Source: Chlorophyllum brunneum (Eukaryota > Basidiomycota > Agaricomycetes > Agaricales > Agaricaceae). Taken from it: DNA of 64,000 nt. A model generated the notes under the pieces. The model made no database searches. It was given only the letters and a program-made list of their open reading frames with translations, and was not told where the DNA came from. Each line of letters opens with the position of its first letter. Positions within the stretch are counted from its first letter, which is position 1. This document shows positions 12,473-23,813 of the stretch, piece by piece. The stretch is from NCBI GenBank assembly GCA_963576785.1, contig OY756142.1, positions 1,364,001-1,428,000 of the forward strand, in the 5' to 3' direction. Position numbers and translations under genes: made by a program.

Positions 12473-12938
12473 AGATCTCCATTGCTCTCACCTCGCACGG
12501 AATATGCATCTGTCGTAATTTACGCCCAATTTTTCGGTTTCAATGGTAGTGCCTTATTGTTTCCTGTAACTGATCCGTCCTTTCCTGTACAGTTGATCCT
12601 ATTAGAGAACGCTACCAACGCCCACATACACTCTGTCTGGGTTGTCGTTGAGCTAATCTGCAGCGACATGAAGTGCGTAATCCCATCCGTTGTCACCGAC
12701 GGAAGATATGGCACGACATGGCACCAAGGTAATGGGAAATTTGCAAGCCACCATGATTTCACAGGCTGGGGGGATAATTAACATCTGATATCACCCGATA
12801 ACAAAGGAACACATACCAAGGCATAGTGTGGAACTCTTGTAGAACAAGCGAGCAGATAGGACTCTCTCAGAGCACGGTACGGCAGACGGAAGGATCGTCT
12901 TCAGCAGTGAGGCATCTAGGAGAACGATCAAACGCGTG
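12473..12938. other. intergenic between convergent genes
   Basis: These 466 bases separate the stop codons of the convergent sugar symporter and DPH6. Short frames exist on both strands but none shows coding character. I see no repeat or structural RNA. Confidence 0.5.
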
Positions 12939-15243
12939 TTAAGGAACAGATGACTGAACGGCTACCTCGCCCTCGTCCAAACAAAACAGTGCAGAGTAAA
13001 GATCCGTCTTCGAACTTAAGAGATTCGTAGTGAACTCGACAAAAGCCTCCGGTAGCCTCGTCTGAATAAGCTAAGGCGCGCAAACGCATGCAATGAGGTG
13101 GGGCAGACTCACACTGATTAAAGACTGGGCTTTCCACCTGTACCACTGTTTCACCTTCATCGTCCTGGATCTTACGGCGTCCCGTGTGCAGAAGTACCTG
13201 CTTCTCTATCAGTGCATTTTTAGGTAGGGCCTTCACCACCAAGAATAGTGTAGGTGAATCCGATGACTAACAAACACTATCAGGATACTGACGTTACCCT
13301 AAGGAAGAGACCAACTCACCTGAAGAAGTTTATGGCCATTTTGTACGAGACCCAAATTTTGTACGTCATCAAGAAAATACGTGGCCGATTGTACGAAGCC
13401 CTCCCAGCCGTTGCGAAGGGCGCTGGTGACACGAGAGATGTGTTGGCACGACAGGGCATACTCAAGTGGTAGACAAGAGGGTATCGGAAGAGTCAAGCTA
13501 CTCGGTATTAACCCAATCTGGCCAGATAATGAGATTCTCTCGCCAGCCTGGTATATCAATGAGTACACAAATACGTGGATGTGCTACCGGAATGGTCTTA
13601 CCGCAATTGCTTGTGAATATGGACCGATGTTAGCCGGCGCCCAATAGCTCAGTCCTTGGACGTGTAAGCCCTGCCGGGCTCCGTTATCTTCTAAAAATGC
13701 TGTGCAATCTAGTCTCAGCCTGATGGAAGGAGGAAGGTCAACAGCGACACAAGCGCGGGAGGGGGGGCTTGTGCCAAAGTATCTCCCGTACACCGCGTTT
13801 ATGCTTCCAAAGAAATCCATCGACGAAATGAAGATATTGATATTAGTGCAGTTGAATGTGTTGAGATTATATTTAATGAGATGATCTGTAGAACGTGAGA
13901 TGAAGGATGTGCAATGGCCTATCCAATATCCCACCTTGTAGGACTGTGAAACACTCTATCACCTCGTCCTCGAGAGATACTTCTGCCTCTGTATCTGAGA
14001 CATGACGTTGGACGTTGCAGATGGAAATCCAGTTTCCTGAGCGTGAACTCATGGGTGCAGGAGCCTGATCTGTATCTCCAGGCGGTCTATCTGACAGTAC
14101 CTGTCCAGTCATCACAACTTCTGCCTGAAGACTATCCACTATCGACGCAAATTCTCCGTCAAGCAGCGGCGGAACAGTGATAACTGGGTTGCCCTCTGTT
14201 TCTTTGGGCTGAAGTTCCGCATCCTTAACCCGGAGATACGCGACAGTCGCGAATGCGCTATCTGAGTGGATCACGTTCTCGACGGCCCTCCTGTTGAGGG
14301 CTGTGACATCCCTGCAGGTAACTAGTTCTGGAAAGATCACTCACAGTAGTATTTTATGCTTAAAAAGAGGGCAGTCAAGAGTCAGTGACTCGTACTCGCC
14401 CCCCTCTCCACAAATATGAGAACCATAAAGATTGTTCTACGAGAGACCTCAGAATGGATTCAGACGAAGGGAGCGATTAGGATCCACCAGTTTTGTCAAA
14501 AGTGGTTGCATCTGAGCCAAAGTTCTCCCAAGGTGTGTGGGTGTAAGACCGATACCAGCGACCTTGATTAATACCGCTTCCATTCCGGCTCGAACCATCT
14601 CACTTAGCAACTCCGCTTGGTCGCGCTGCCAGAGGTAAGCTAAGGGTGTGAGACTTAGACGACAGCAACTAGCAAAATAAAAATTCTGGGTGAAAGTGAG
14701 CCGGAATCAAAACAATGAACATACACATGTTCCACCCTCACTCGCTGGTAATTTGATAGTATCGCCCCAACCGAAACGCCTTGAACATCAGGGTGGGCAG
14801 CCTGGTCCCCCCTGCGGGTGAGGCATCTCAAAGGTAAAATAGGAAGAATAGCTACCTTGACCGATGCCAGTAGTTCGTATAAGTCCTCAGTCTCATCTCC
14901 TCGCACACCCCCAGCGTCGTTCGGGGCCCTATCCCTGGAGCCATATTCGACAGCTTGTTCTACAGCGTTTCCGGTTATGACGCGTCGGTATAGCGGAACC
15001 TCGAGGGCACGAGCGACGAAGTGGATAGCGTCCTGACCGACGGTCTGATACAAGAATGAATCAAGCTCTTCTAGATGTCAAACAAGCATCGGTGGATGGG
15101 TATCTGGAGATGGGGCACACCAGACCTTTTCCGGGTCCTGGTCCAAGGGAAGCTGCGGCGACAAGCTCATGACCGTTTTTTTGGCAATGTAAGAGATTGA
15201 AGCAGCTGTCCTTGCCACCGCTGAGGAGAGCGACATACTTCAT
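12939..15243 (-). CDS. DPH6: diphthine--ammonia ligase Dph6 with RidA-like domains
   Basis: The N-terminus MKYVALLSGGKDSCFNLLHC carries the PP-loop ATPase motif SGGKDS. Conserved blocks follow: YQTVGQDAIHFVARALEVPL, then YQRVRVEHVCCRLSLTPLAY, LAYLWQRDQAELL and GSHICGEGGEYESLTLDCPL. Together they define the Dph6 ATP-dependent amidase, which makes the last step of diphthamide synthesis on eEF2 in the cytosol. As in yeast Dph6, the C-terminal half holds two RidA/YjgF-like domains: the first around INAVYGRYFGTSPPSRACVA, the second around LSYWAPANIGPYSQAIA and ISLSGQIGLIPSS. Around nine introns were placed; the last exon ends QSSVP before TAA at 12941-12939. The length of roughly 650-700 residues is as expected. 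It is divergently paired with PheRS beta, another translation gene, across 140 bp. Confidence 0.92.
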
Positions 15244-15383
15244 GACATTGGGCGTTTGGGTTAAGGTGATCTGGTTGATCTTATCGCTGCGGGGGTGCCA
15301 GAAGTCCGTTGCCTGATTTGACTCGATCCCATCACGAAATTCGACTTGGCCACTGCAAATTATACTCATTTCGCTATAGAAAA
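15244..15383. promoter_or_regulatory. shared promoter DPH6 / PheRS beta
   Basis: The start codons of two divergent translation genes are separated by only 140 bp, so transcription must start from a common nucleosome-free region. I see no obvious dyad or E-box. Confidence 0.45.
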
Positions 15384-17753
15384 ATGCCAACCATAGCAGT
15401 GGACAAATCTGACCTCTGGGAGAGGCTTAGACAGAAATACAGTACGCATCACGATTGGTCTGTTCGCGCTATCCTGACCAGTCCGGACAGCGACCGAGGA
15501 GTTCGACAGGTTATGTTTCGAGTATGGTCTGGAAATCGACGAAGATGTAGGTGTATACATGTACGGGGACTTTAATTCCATATTTATACCCCGTGGCAGA
15601 CCACAGAGGAAGTCGAGGGGGCTGCTAAGAATGGATTACCAGTAGAACGTCCAGTAAGCCACACCACGCCCGCCCTAGTGTTCCATCTCATCCCACTGTA
15701 CAAAACAGCAGCTCAAGATCGAGACCCCCGCAAACAGGTAACTTACCTTACCTTTGGCGATGGGAACCAATTGACTCGCTTTCATGTAGATACGACCTTC
15801 TGTGTATAGAAGGCATATCTCGAGCGCTAAGTGTCTTTCTTGGAAAATCACCCGCGCCTCAGTACAAGCTTGTATACCCTCCTGGAGGAGAGCCGAACCT
15901 CGTCACTGTCAATATCCACCCCGAAGTGCGTCGTGACAGCGCCAATCCTACCTTACCTTTGACACACTGCCTTTAGACTGCCGGTATTCGTCCTCTCTTT
16001 GCCGGAGCGATATTGCGCAATGTCAAGTTTACCCCCCGTTCCTATGCCTCATTTATAGACCTCCAGGACAAACTACACCAGAATATCTGCCGGAGGAGAC
16101 AGCTAGTGTCCATTGGAACGCACGATCTCGATACCTTGGTTGCGCCCTTTCGATATGAAGCGCGGCCACCTAAGAACATCCGGTTTGTCCCCCTCGGCAA
16201 AGAACGGTCATACACAGCAGAGGAATTAATGTCTATCTACGAGGTAATTGTGGATTTTCTCAAGGTTCGCTCGGTTGCTTAGCTCACGAATGTAGTCTGA
16301 GAAACACCTGGCGCGATATCTGCATATCATTCGCGATTCACCAGTATACCCTATCCTTTACGACGTGGAAGATCATGTCCTTTCTATGCCTCCTATTATC
16401 AACTCGGAACACAGTAAAATCACGCTGAACACCCGTAACGTTTTCATCGACGTTACCGCAACTGACCAGACCAAGCTCGACATTGTCGTCAACATTGTCG
16501 CTACCATGTTCTCCGAGTATTGCGAGGAACCATTCACGTAATGAGGGCTCACCACACTATCGAAATATTTGTCACTGAATTCAGCCTATAGGATTGAGCC
16601 TGTAAGACTTGTCTTCCCCGACGGCAAGACCCGCATCACGCCCGACATCTCTGAGCGCCAGACCGTTGCCCATGCCTCATACATCAACTCCTGTACAAGG
16701 CTTGAGCTCAATGCACAGGAATCATCATCTTTGCTTCAGAAAATGGGACACCGTACAGCCCTTTCACCTACAAACTCCGATGAGATCATCGTTAATGTTC
16801 CAGCCACACGGCCTGACATTCTGCATGAATGTGACCTCATGGAAGACGCCGCTATCGCCTACGGCTTCAACAATCTCCCGGACGTGTTCCCGACCACGAG
16901 CACTGTCGCCCAACCCTTGGCGGTCAGCAAACTTTCAGATGTCATTCGCCATGAATGGGCACTATCAGGCTGGGTTGAGGTCCTGCCTCTTATCCTTGTA
17001 CGCTATGTATTCTAAACTCGTACGAGCGCCGTCCACGCTAACACGATATACATATAGTGCTCGCACGAGGAAAACTTTGAATGGCTTAATCGTGAAGATG
17101 ATAATAACACAGCGATTAAGATCGCGAATCCGAAATCACTCGAGTTCCAGGTCGTTCGTACGACTCTGCTCCCGGGTCTTCTGAAAACTATCCGCGAAAA
17201 TCGTTCACATGCTCTTCCCATCAGAATCTTTGAGACCTCCGATGTGGCTTTTAAGGACGTCAAGAGAGAACGTCAGGCACGCAATGAGCGACATGCAGGG
17301 GCTGTGTGGTGCAACAAGACCGCTGGCTTTGAAGTCCTCCATGGTCTTCTCGATCGTGCGATGAAAATGCTCGAGGTACCACGTATCTCGAGTATTGATA
17401 ACACGGCCGAGACCGGCTACTACATCAGAGAGTCAAGCGGTATGTGTTTCGAAAGTGAACACCATTGCTACCCGCGATTTTTAAAAAACATTCTAGACCC
17501 CATATTCTTCCCCGGACGCGCGGCGACAATATATTACCGACCTAAACCGGAAAGGTCAGGGAAATTCCAAGCATTCAAGCAGGTGGCCCAGAATGCTATG
17601 GACGTCAACAATGATATCCCCATTGGTATTCTGGGCATTTTACATCCCACCGTTTTGGAAAAGTTCGAAATCGGATTCCCTTGTTCCGCGCTGGAGTTTA
17701 CTCTGGAGCCGTTCAAGAAGCAGATGCATAAGGTCTGGACCAATGATGAATAG
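15384..17753 (+). CDS. FRS1: phenylalanyl-tRNA synthetase beta subunit (cytosolic)
   Basis: Several exons join into a protein of about 600 residues starting [15 protein letters not shown], the usual beginning of eukaryotic PheRS beta. The conserved [20 protein letters not shown] lies just downstream of the first introns. The B3/4 editing-type region covers the middle part ([17 protein letters not shown]), followed by [20 protein letters not shown] in the B5 region and the catalytic-like fold with [12 protein letters not shown]. The C-terminus ends HKVWTNDE. PheRS is an alpha2beta2 enzyme that charges tRNA-Phe; beta supports tRNA binding and proofreading. The partner alpha gene lies at 27874-29938 on the opposite strand. 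Introns fall at about 15.44, 15.55, 15.65, 15.74, 16.27, 16.54, 17.0 and 17.44 kb. The gene is convergent with EMC10. Confidence 0.93.
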
Positions 17754-17954
17754 AGTAGTTTGGGAGGGGCTAGCTACAGATGCCGAAAGGATAGGGTATC
17801 AAAGAGTGCATTGTTCAAAGTAGCGTCCACACAAATGAGCAATCTTTTACATAGTAACCGTATGGCTGGATTGGCCTCGACCGTCTGGAACGTGGGTGCA
17901 GGGGTGCAATTTGAAATACACCAGGATATGGGGTTGGTCGGATTAAGATTGGGA

Positions 17955-18843
17955 TCAAGCTCGAGCTTGTCTCCTTGGTCCTTCTTCTTCGCCTCCCGCA
18001 AATACTAAATCCGTAGCAAGACAGGATTAGATGACATTCGCAGGGGCGCAGCAAGGTACGTACCCAGAACAACAAAAGTAATAGCAATGTATATCCAATA
18101 CTTCTGGATGAAGGACTTTTCCGGAACTGGCTGGAAGGGCTGTCCGGCAGGGGTCAATGGCTGCGGTTTGCGAAGCTCGGGTCTAGGGAAAGGAGCATCA
18201 GCCAGTCGGCAACGCCAAGGGATTATTGATGTCATACAGTGGCGGGACGTGTGGTGATTTGAGGAGAACGGTTGTGTTGAGTCCTCGGACATTTTGAGCA
18301 AAGGCGGCGAATGGCGATAGAGGTGCTATTTTATTTCCAGATCGTGAACCTGGTCTCGGACAGGAACTGTCAGGTGGGATAGGAGAGACAAAATAGTCCA
18401 TGGCGAAGGGTTTGGTGTTTTGGGTATGGAGGATGATGGTTTGTGATGACACTTGCGGCAGATGGCACTGAGAAATGCCATAGGCTGGTGAGCAGAACCC
18501 CGGGTGAGCAGAGTGGAGAATTACATACGGCTTTGACAGATGTGAAATCCCAAGAAGAATGGTCTTCGTCTCCGCGTTGGAGGGCGAGCTGATAGAAGAG
18601 GGTGTCAAGAGAGCCATGTAGATCGGTGATGGAATCTGAAAATGCGGCAAGGTCTTCTAGCAGGGCAGGGGACGACTGGAAGGAGGGGGAATGGGTGTCT
18701 GAAACGTGGATGGTGCCACGCTCGGCATAGGGAAGGTGGGGAAGGGTAGGGTGGTGGAGGCGGTGGTGGACTGTGTAGGTGGCCGACTGCGCGGCAGCTG
18801 CGAGAGCGCATAGGACAGTCGATAGTGCGGGAGAGACTCTCAT
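17955..18843 (-). CDS. EMC10: ER membrane protein complex subunit 10
   Basis: Four exons (18843-18529, 18467-18238, 18182-18064, 18004-17955) give 237 residues. A cleavable signal peptide (MRVSPALSTVLCALAAAAQS) is followed by a lumenal beta-rich domain with TVHHRLHHP and RGTIHVSD. A single C-terminal membrane helix comes after KSFIQKYWIYIAITFVVL. This order is that of EMC10. The EMC inserts tail-anchored and multipass proteins into the ER membrane. Without the last intron the frame reads to a stop at 18005; using the good gtacgt...tttag intron instead gives the short tail AGGEEEGPRRQARA, which I prefer because EMC10 proteins end with a small charged cytosolic tail. The promoter has a CCAAT-box cluster. 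Confidence 0.82.
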
Positions 18844-19193
18844 TTGTCCGGGTAGAGGTGGCGTCCGGGTGGAAGAGGGCTGACCTAAGCGGACCGGGAT
18901 TGGCCACGGGGAGGGGCACGTGGGGAGCGGCCAATCGGGAGGGGTGACGTGACAGGGTGATTACTGGCCAATGATGGGGCAGGCGTGTGATTGGCTGGCT
19001 GGAAATAGACCGTCTAGACCTGATTGGATGCCCAAAACGACCGAGACGCTCGCAAGACTGTCACTGCCCACTTCTCATATTTTCCAGATTCACAACATGT
19101 CGGGTCGAGACCTGCCAGCCCACCATATATACCCCTCCTCGGCGCCCTTGCGACCGTTTCCACCGTCCCTCCGTCCTCCCCCTCCCCCACGAC
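18844..19193. promoter_or_regulatory. bidirectional promoter with CCAAT boxes, CRE/UPRE-like site and E-box
   Basis: Five CCAAT boxes occur in 129 bp: ATTGG at 18899, CCAAT at 18931 and 18968, ATTGG at 18990 and 19023. The CACGTG E-box lies at 18917-18922 and TGACGTGA at 18945-18952. CCAAT boxes bind the HAP/NF-Y complex. TGACGTGA is the type of sequence bound by CREB/ATF and by XBP1/Hac1-like bZIP factors, which would suit an ER gene such as EMC10 (inference). Confidence 0.6.
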
Positions 19194-19778
19194 ATGACCA
19201 CCCATACTTTCCCCCATTCCATCCCTACCCCGCCTTTTTCTCCCAACAATCAACAGCTTCCCCCGCATGATGCCGAGAATCCCCTCAAGTCCACCATAAA
19301 TCTTCTCGACTCCCTCGTCGCTTTCTATCAGCATGAGCGTATGTGGGTATATCGCACGCGCGCCGTTCTCGAGGAGGCTTTCGAGGCGCTCCCCGTCGTC
19401 ACTCCCTCTGCCCCCGCCCCCGGTACTCCTCAGCAGAACCCGCTCCCTTCACCCCTGGAATCATCCCCATCTTCCACGGCCTCGGAATCACCATCCTCCA
19501 TCCCCGATGTGGCCAAGGCCAAGGCGCCGTCCCCCCGATCAGGGCAGTTGTCGTCACGCTGGATGCGGCGCAAGAAGGGCTTCAAGCTGAGACTGGAGGG
19601 AATCACGAAGCCGAGAAGGTTTGCTTCGAAACCCTTGCAAAGGGACCAGCGAGATCAGGATGCCAAGGAACACATTCTGCAGCTCTTTGAAAAAATGATG
19701 GAGGATCGGATGGAGAGCTGTCAGCGGGTGAACAGGCTCGTCCGAAGTGCCAACCGCGCCTATCTAACCACTCGGTGA
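19194..19778 (+). CDS. conserved-looking hypothetical protein
   Basis: A single uninterrupted exon encodes 194 residues. After about 25 Pro/Ser-rich residues there is a helical segment with NLLDSLVAFYQHERMWVYRT and ALEEAF-like heptads, then a Pro/Ser linker (about residues 70-120). A strongly basic part follows (SRWMRRKKGFKLRLEG and KPRRFASKPLQRDQRD), and then a second helix (ILQLFEKMMEDRMESCQRVN). I do not recognise a family. Two helices that could pair, separated by a basic linker, suggest a small scaffold or nucleic-acid-associated protein, but that is a guess. The start is chosen because it is the first ATG in the frame after the CCAAT-rich promoter; longer overlapping frames upstream lack coding character. 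Confidence 0.6.
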   Translation: MTTHTFPHSIPTPPFSPNNQQLPPHDAENPLKSTINLLDSLVAFYQHERMWVYRTRAVLEEAFEALPVVTPSAPAPGTPQQNPLPSPLESSPSSTASESPSSIPDVAKAKAPSPRSGQLSSRWMRRKKGFKLRLEGITKPRRFASKPLQRDQRDQDAKEHILQLFEKMMEDRMESCQRVNRLVRSANRAYLTTR

Positions 19779-20200
19779 TGTGAGCCGAGCCATCCACTGT
19801 CTGGAAAACCTGCTCACAGCCCTGCTAGCTGCATTCTATCCCACGGTCACATATACCCCATGACGCCATGGGTGGTCACTGGTATTTGTGGGAGATGCTT
19901 AACAATCTGTGGCCAATCCTGTTTGTCTGTCTGTAGTTACCTTCTCTCTTCTATACCTGTATCTGGTGTTGCAGCCGTAGCGTGTATAGGCTACCAGCCA
20001 ACCAGCCGTTTGTTCTCGAATGTATGACTAGTGTGGTATCGGTTCTTGCCAAACATGATTAAACAGACCTCTTTTGGAGCTGGGCGCAAGCGGCGCACGG
20101 GTCCAGTTAACCACTCACTGCCTGCGAGACTCGTCATCCCTTTCGCTCCTTATACCTTGCTTATATCTGTACTTTATCAGCCCCCTCGTGGCTTCTAAGG
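19779..20200. other. intergenic, no feature seen
   Basis: About 420 bases between two plus-strand genes. It is T-rich near 19.9 kb, as expected for a 3' end, and pyrimidine-rich before the next start codon. I see no coding exon or repeat. Confidence 0.5.
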
Positions 20201-21790
20201 ATGTCGCACCGCTATGCGCCCCTTCCAAACCCTCGCACGGACAGTCAAACACAACGTAACCAGGAGGAAGAGATGGCTGCAGCCTTTGATTATTCAGACG
20301 ACGAAGACGACGAACAGACTATCTCAGAGACGCAGCCCTTAAATTCACAGTCTTCCAATAGTCACCCTCAAGGCCTTACACCTTCTACAGCACCGCAGCC
20401 ATCCCATCCTCAGTCTTCGATCACTTCACACAACCCAGCAACATACGACTTTGAGAATGCCGACTACGATTATCCACCTCCTGGCTCCCCACCTCCACCT
20501 TCTTCAAGAGCACTCCCGAATAACATTGGCAACTCAAATGGTCTGGTTCCTTCATTCGAGTCAGTACAGCCCCCTCGTCGCAACTGGTTTCTCCGGACTG
20601 CGGCCACGTTCCTTCCTCCTAGAACGGCCGAAAGGGTGGGTTTGGGGCCCCAGACAACCTCAGGACCAGTGGGTAGTGGATCGTCGAACGATGGTGTTTT
20701 TGCGAATGTAACGGCCAAACCCTCTGTGCCTACACGTATCCAGGAGGGTCAGTATCGGATACTCATCGATCTCAAGCGCCCCTATCTAACGCATCTACAG
20801 GTGACAATACCCATATCGTCCCGGAAGATGCTGGAGGTGATGTTCCTCCCTCGTACGCTGTCGCTCAAGCCGATGCCGTCCCACCATACTGGGAAACCAC
20901 CGTTCATGCACCATTCTCCCCCGACTCGGTCGGCGAGATGATCATCGACTCACTGCCAACCGGCTCTGTCTTCTCGTTTTTATGGAACATGCTCGTCTCA
21001 GTGTCGTTCCAATTCGTCGGCTTCCTGCTGACATATCTACTTCACACAACTCATGCTGCACGGCTTGGATCCCGTGCAGGTCTTGGAATTACGCTCATTC
21101 AATACGGTTTCGCTTTGAGGGGAAAAATTGATGGGGAAGGAGGTGAATGGGATGGCTGGCGTGACCCAGCACGACCAACCTTTACGGCGGGAGCCGAGGC
21201 AGATGCATGGTACAGCGAGCACGCCGCAACAATCAATGCCACACTGCCGTTCGCAGCAGGGCCCATGCCTGATGATCAAACCGCCTCGTTAGTGGCTGAT
21301 GCTACAACAGAATGGCTTTCTTTTTTCCTGATGACCGTTGGTGAGTAACGACTATTCCTCCTATTTCGGGCGCCCGTTGACTATACGAGAAGGCTGGTTC
21401 ATCTTGTTGACTTCGCTTCTGGGCTTTTGGAGGGTCAAGCGGTGGGAACGCGGTATCCTTGCGTCGCAGCGTGAATCGAATACATCTGCGCAATCTAGCA
21501 TGTCCCGTCATAACGCGGTCGTTTCTCGCATCGAGCAGATGTTTGGGCTCCGGGAGGGATCCCGAGGAAATTTGTTCCGCCAGGGTTTTGGTTTTGGTAC
21601 GCACCGCAACCAAGCTGAGGATGAAGTTGCGATAAGGGCAGAGGAGGGTGAGGCCCAAGATGTCCAGGAAATTCAGCCGATAGTGCCCCCACCGGACCCT
21701 AATGAACCAGAACGCAATCATGCGATACTTCAGGCTCTGTCGCGCGAGCAGAGATTGCGGGCCGACCTGAGAAGGGTAAGACTGTTGTGA
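20201..21790 (+). CDS. Bsd2/NDFIP-like adaptor of Rsp5 ubiquitin ligase
   Basis: Three exons (20201-20747, 20801-21340, 21390 or 21393-21790) give 494-495 residues. The long acidic, Pro-rich N-terminus is followed by two PY-type elements, PPSY (with GGDVPPSYAVAQ) and PPYWETT. Three hydrophobic segments come next, near VFSFLWNMLVSVSFQFVGFL, LGITLIQYGFALRG and WFILLTSLLGFWRVKRW. This is the NEDD4_Bsd2 (NDFIP) layout. Such proteins recruit the HECT ligase Rsp5/NEDD4 through PPxY motifs to sort membrane cargo, including metal transporters, in the Golgi and endosomes. The third exon has tandem acceptors (GAGAAG), so one residue is optional. The frame runs into a possible GT donor near the end; the simple reading stops at RRVRLL. 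Confidence 0.82.
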
Positions 21791-22030
21791 GGCCCCATTC
21801 TGGTCGATATCATGTACCTGGACTTTTCATCATCATTCATTCCTTCCTGCGATCTGTGTCAACTTGGGCTAGTGCACTCGGTATTATTCCCTTATGTATT
21901 ATACCACTTGGAGAGTAATGAGCAGACACCCCATTCTTGGCCAACTCGAAAGAGACCCGACCAGATTCCGAGGTTTATCCGGTTGTTGTGTGTTGTGCCC
22001 GTCCCACACCACCAATATCTTCGGAAAACC

Positions 22031-22666
22031 ATGTCTCTCGCAATTCGCAGAGCTACAGTAGCGGATACTGATGCCCTATTTCGCATTTGCATCCTCACCG
22101 CTGACGCGGGCAAGTCGGCCGTTGCTCTGCACGACTTTCCGGAGCTCCCTGGTCTTACCTATGCTGTCCCCTATCTGACGCGTATAGCAACTTGGGCATT
22201 TGTATTAGAGGAAGTGGATACCAGGGAGGTGGTTGGGTACATCGTTGGAACCCATGACACCCGAGCATATGAAGAGGATGTCATTCATAATTGGTTCCCA
22301 GTTCACGCTATTCGGTACCTGTACGGTTCGCCATACGATAAACCTGATATCAAACCGGGAGACAAGTGGTATCTCGGACGATATCAAGATCCAAAGGTCT
22401 ACAGATCTTTCGATGCCAACATCACATTTTCGCCTGCACATATACATATCAACATTCTGGACAAGCACCAGGGAAAAGGCTGGGGAAGAAGGCTAATCAG
22501 AACTGCGGTAGAGCATTTGAAGGACAAGGGGTTGGATAAATTGTGGGTAGGCATTGATCCGAGAAACAATGAGGCGAGGAAGTTTTATAAGAGGATCGGG
22601 TTCAAGGAGATTGAGGGTGCTCCAGATGCGAATCAGCTGGGACTAGTTTTTGCAGACTTCAAGTAG
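22031..22666 (+). CDS. GNAT-family N-acetyltransferase
   Basis: A single exon encodes 211 residues starting MSLAIRRATVADTDALFRIC, the usual first strand and helix of a GNAT domain. The acetyl-CoA-binding motif is HINILDKHQGKGWGRRLI (Q-x-x-G-x-G-type loop), near residues 140-157. The motif B region NNEARKFYKRIGFKEI gives the final strand pair. The region between residues 60 and 130 is longer than in minimal GNATs, with PYDKPDIKPGDKWYLGRYQD. The substrate cannot be told; small molecules or protein lysines are both possible. An in-frame upstream extension to 21812 exists, but the downstream ATG starts exactly at the domain. Confidence 0.85.
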   Translation: MSLAIRRATVADTDALFRICILTADAGKSAVALHDFPELPGLTYAVPYLTRIATWAFVLEEVDTREVVGYIVGTHDTRAYEEDVIHNWFPVHAIRYLYGSPYDKPDIKPGDKWYLGRYQDPKVYRSFDANITFSPAHIHINILDKHQGKGWGRRLIRTAVEHLKDKGLDKLWVGIDPRNNEARKFYKRIGFKEIEGAPDANQLGLVFADFK

Positions 22667-23813
22667 ACTGACTGAGTTATCAGGGTTGGAGTGGTGGCAG
22701 GTATGAAGGTTTGCAGAGCCCGTTACTCGTCCACTGTACACCGACGTTATTTTGGTATATTTTACCTAATCTTACTTGCCTCAAGTTTTATGTTATGTAG
22801 TTTATGTCATCGCATGCAGGTTTCCGAATGGCGTAGAGGTAGGGGCCCCGGAACAAGAAATATCAAGGTCCTTCCCTGCGAATAAGTCGGCCGGTTACCA
22901 TCGCAAACTGCGGAAGCGACAGCAACGCAAATTAAGGAGGGTGCTTCAAAGTTTCAACGTTTTAATGGTCGTTAATGATCGACCCTAGTCTATGCCTCTT
23001 TCGACAGTACGTGATAAGCACTCCTCATTCGCCTCGGCTTAGGAGCATATTTACGAGAACGATTAGTCGCTGGTGCCACAACTAGGCGCCTGTGGTGCAT
23101 CGAAAATTGTGCAGATTTGAACAGCCTCAAATGAAAGAGCCTAGAACATCGGTCCAACAGTCTCACACACAACCACAGAATTAGTACGACAGCTTTCCCC
23201 CTGAGCCTCAGGACTCGGTTTCTCTTAAAATGATAGTTTACCCACGGTTCAGAAGCTCACCGCCAGTCGGTACGTATTTATTGGCTTTGAAACGGGGTTT
23301 ATTATTTCGCGTCCTAGGTTTACGCCCAGAAGGCCAAGACCGCAGAACTACAATTTCAATTATACAGGCCCTGGATATAGATTAATTACGTAGAAATATG
23401 ATACCAAAAAAAGGGTCACTATATTCTCACTCCACCGAAGCGCCTGCACCTCTGTTTCTTCCAAGAGTACTACTGTTGGTAGCAGCAGAGGTACGCCGAA
23501 TTCTCTTTCTGTGCTTACAATGCTTTCCTTGATATGCACAGAATAACAGGGGTGTTGTGGTTGAACCGTTAGGAGCGCTTTGCCCGGGAAACCGTTCCGG
23601 ATGACCCCAAACCTGTAGGTCCACATGTAAACGCTCAAATGAGAGTGCATTGAACGGCGTTTTCAACCCTGCAAGGCAGACCATTCCATACCCGGATGGT
23701 TGGGCAACGTTAAAACGAGTTCGGTCGCTGTCCTAACTCATTCTACTCACTTCCTTTCCTTCCCCCAAGTTGTCACCGACCCTCCTCGAACATCTCCTTG
23801 AACTTTGCCAGCC
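22667..23813. other. intergenic, no feature seen
   Basis: About 1.15 kb between two plus-strand genes. Short frames on both strands lack splice support or recognisable residues. A pyrimidine-rich run ends just before the next start codon (23.74-23.79 kb), consistent with a promoter. Confidence 0.45.

Noticed and set aside
13640..13680. AATAGCTCAGTCC resembling a tRNA D-arm
   Set aside because: It lies within the antisense strand of a Dph6 coding exon and has no matching T-arm.
16609..17184. 191-residue plus-strand frame in PheRS beta
   Set aside because: It overlaps the conserved PheRS beta exon in another frame.
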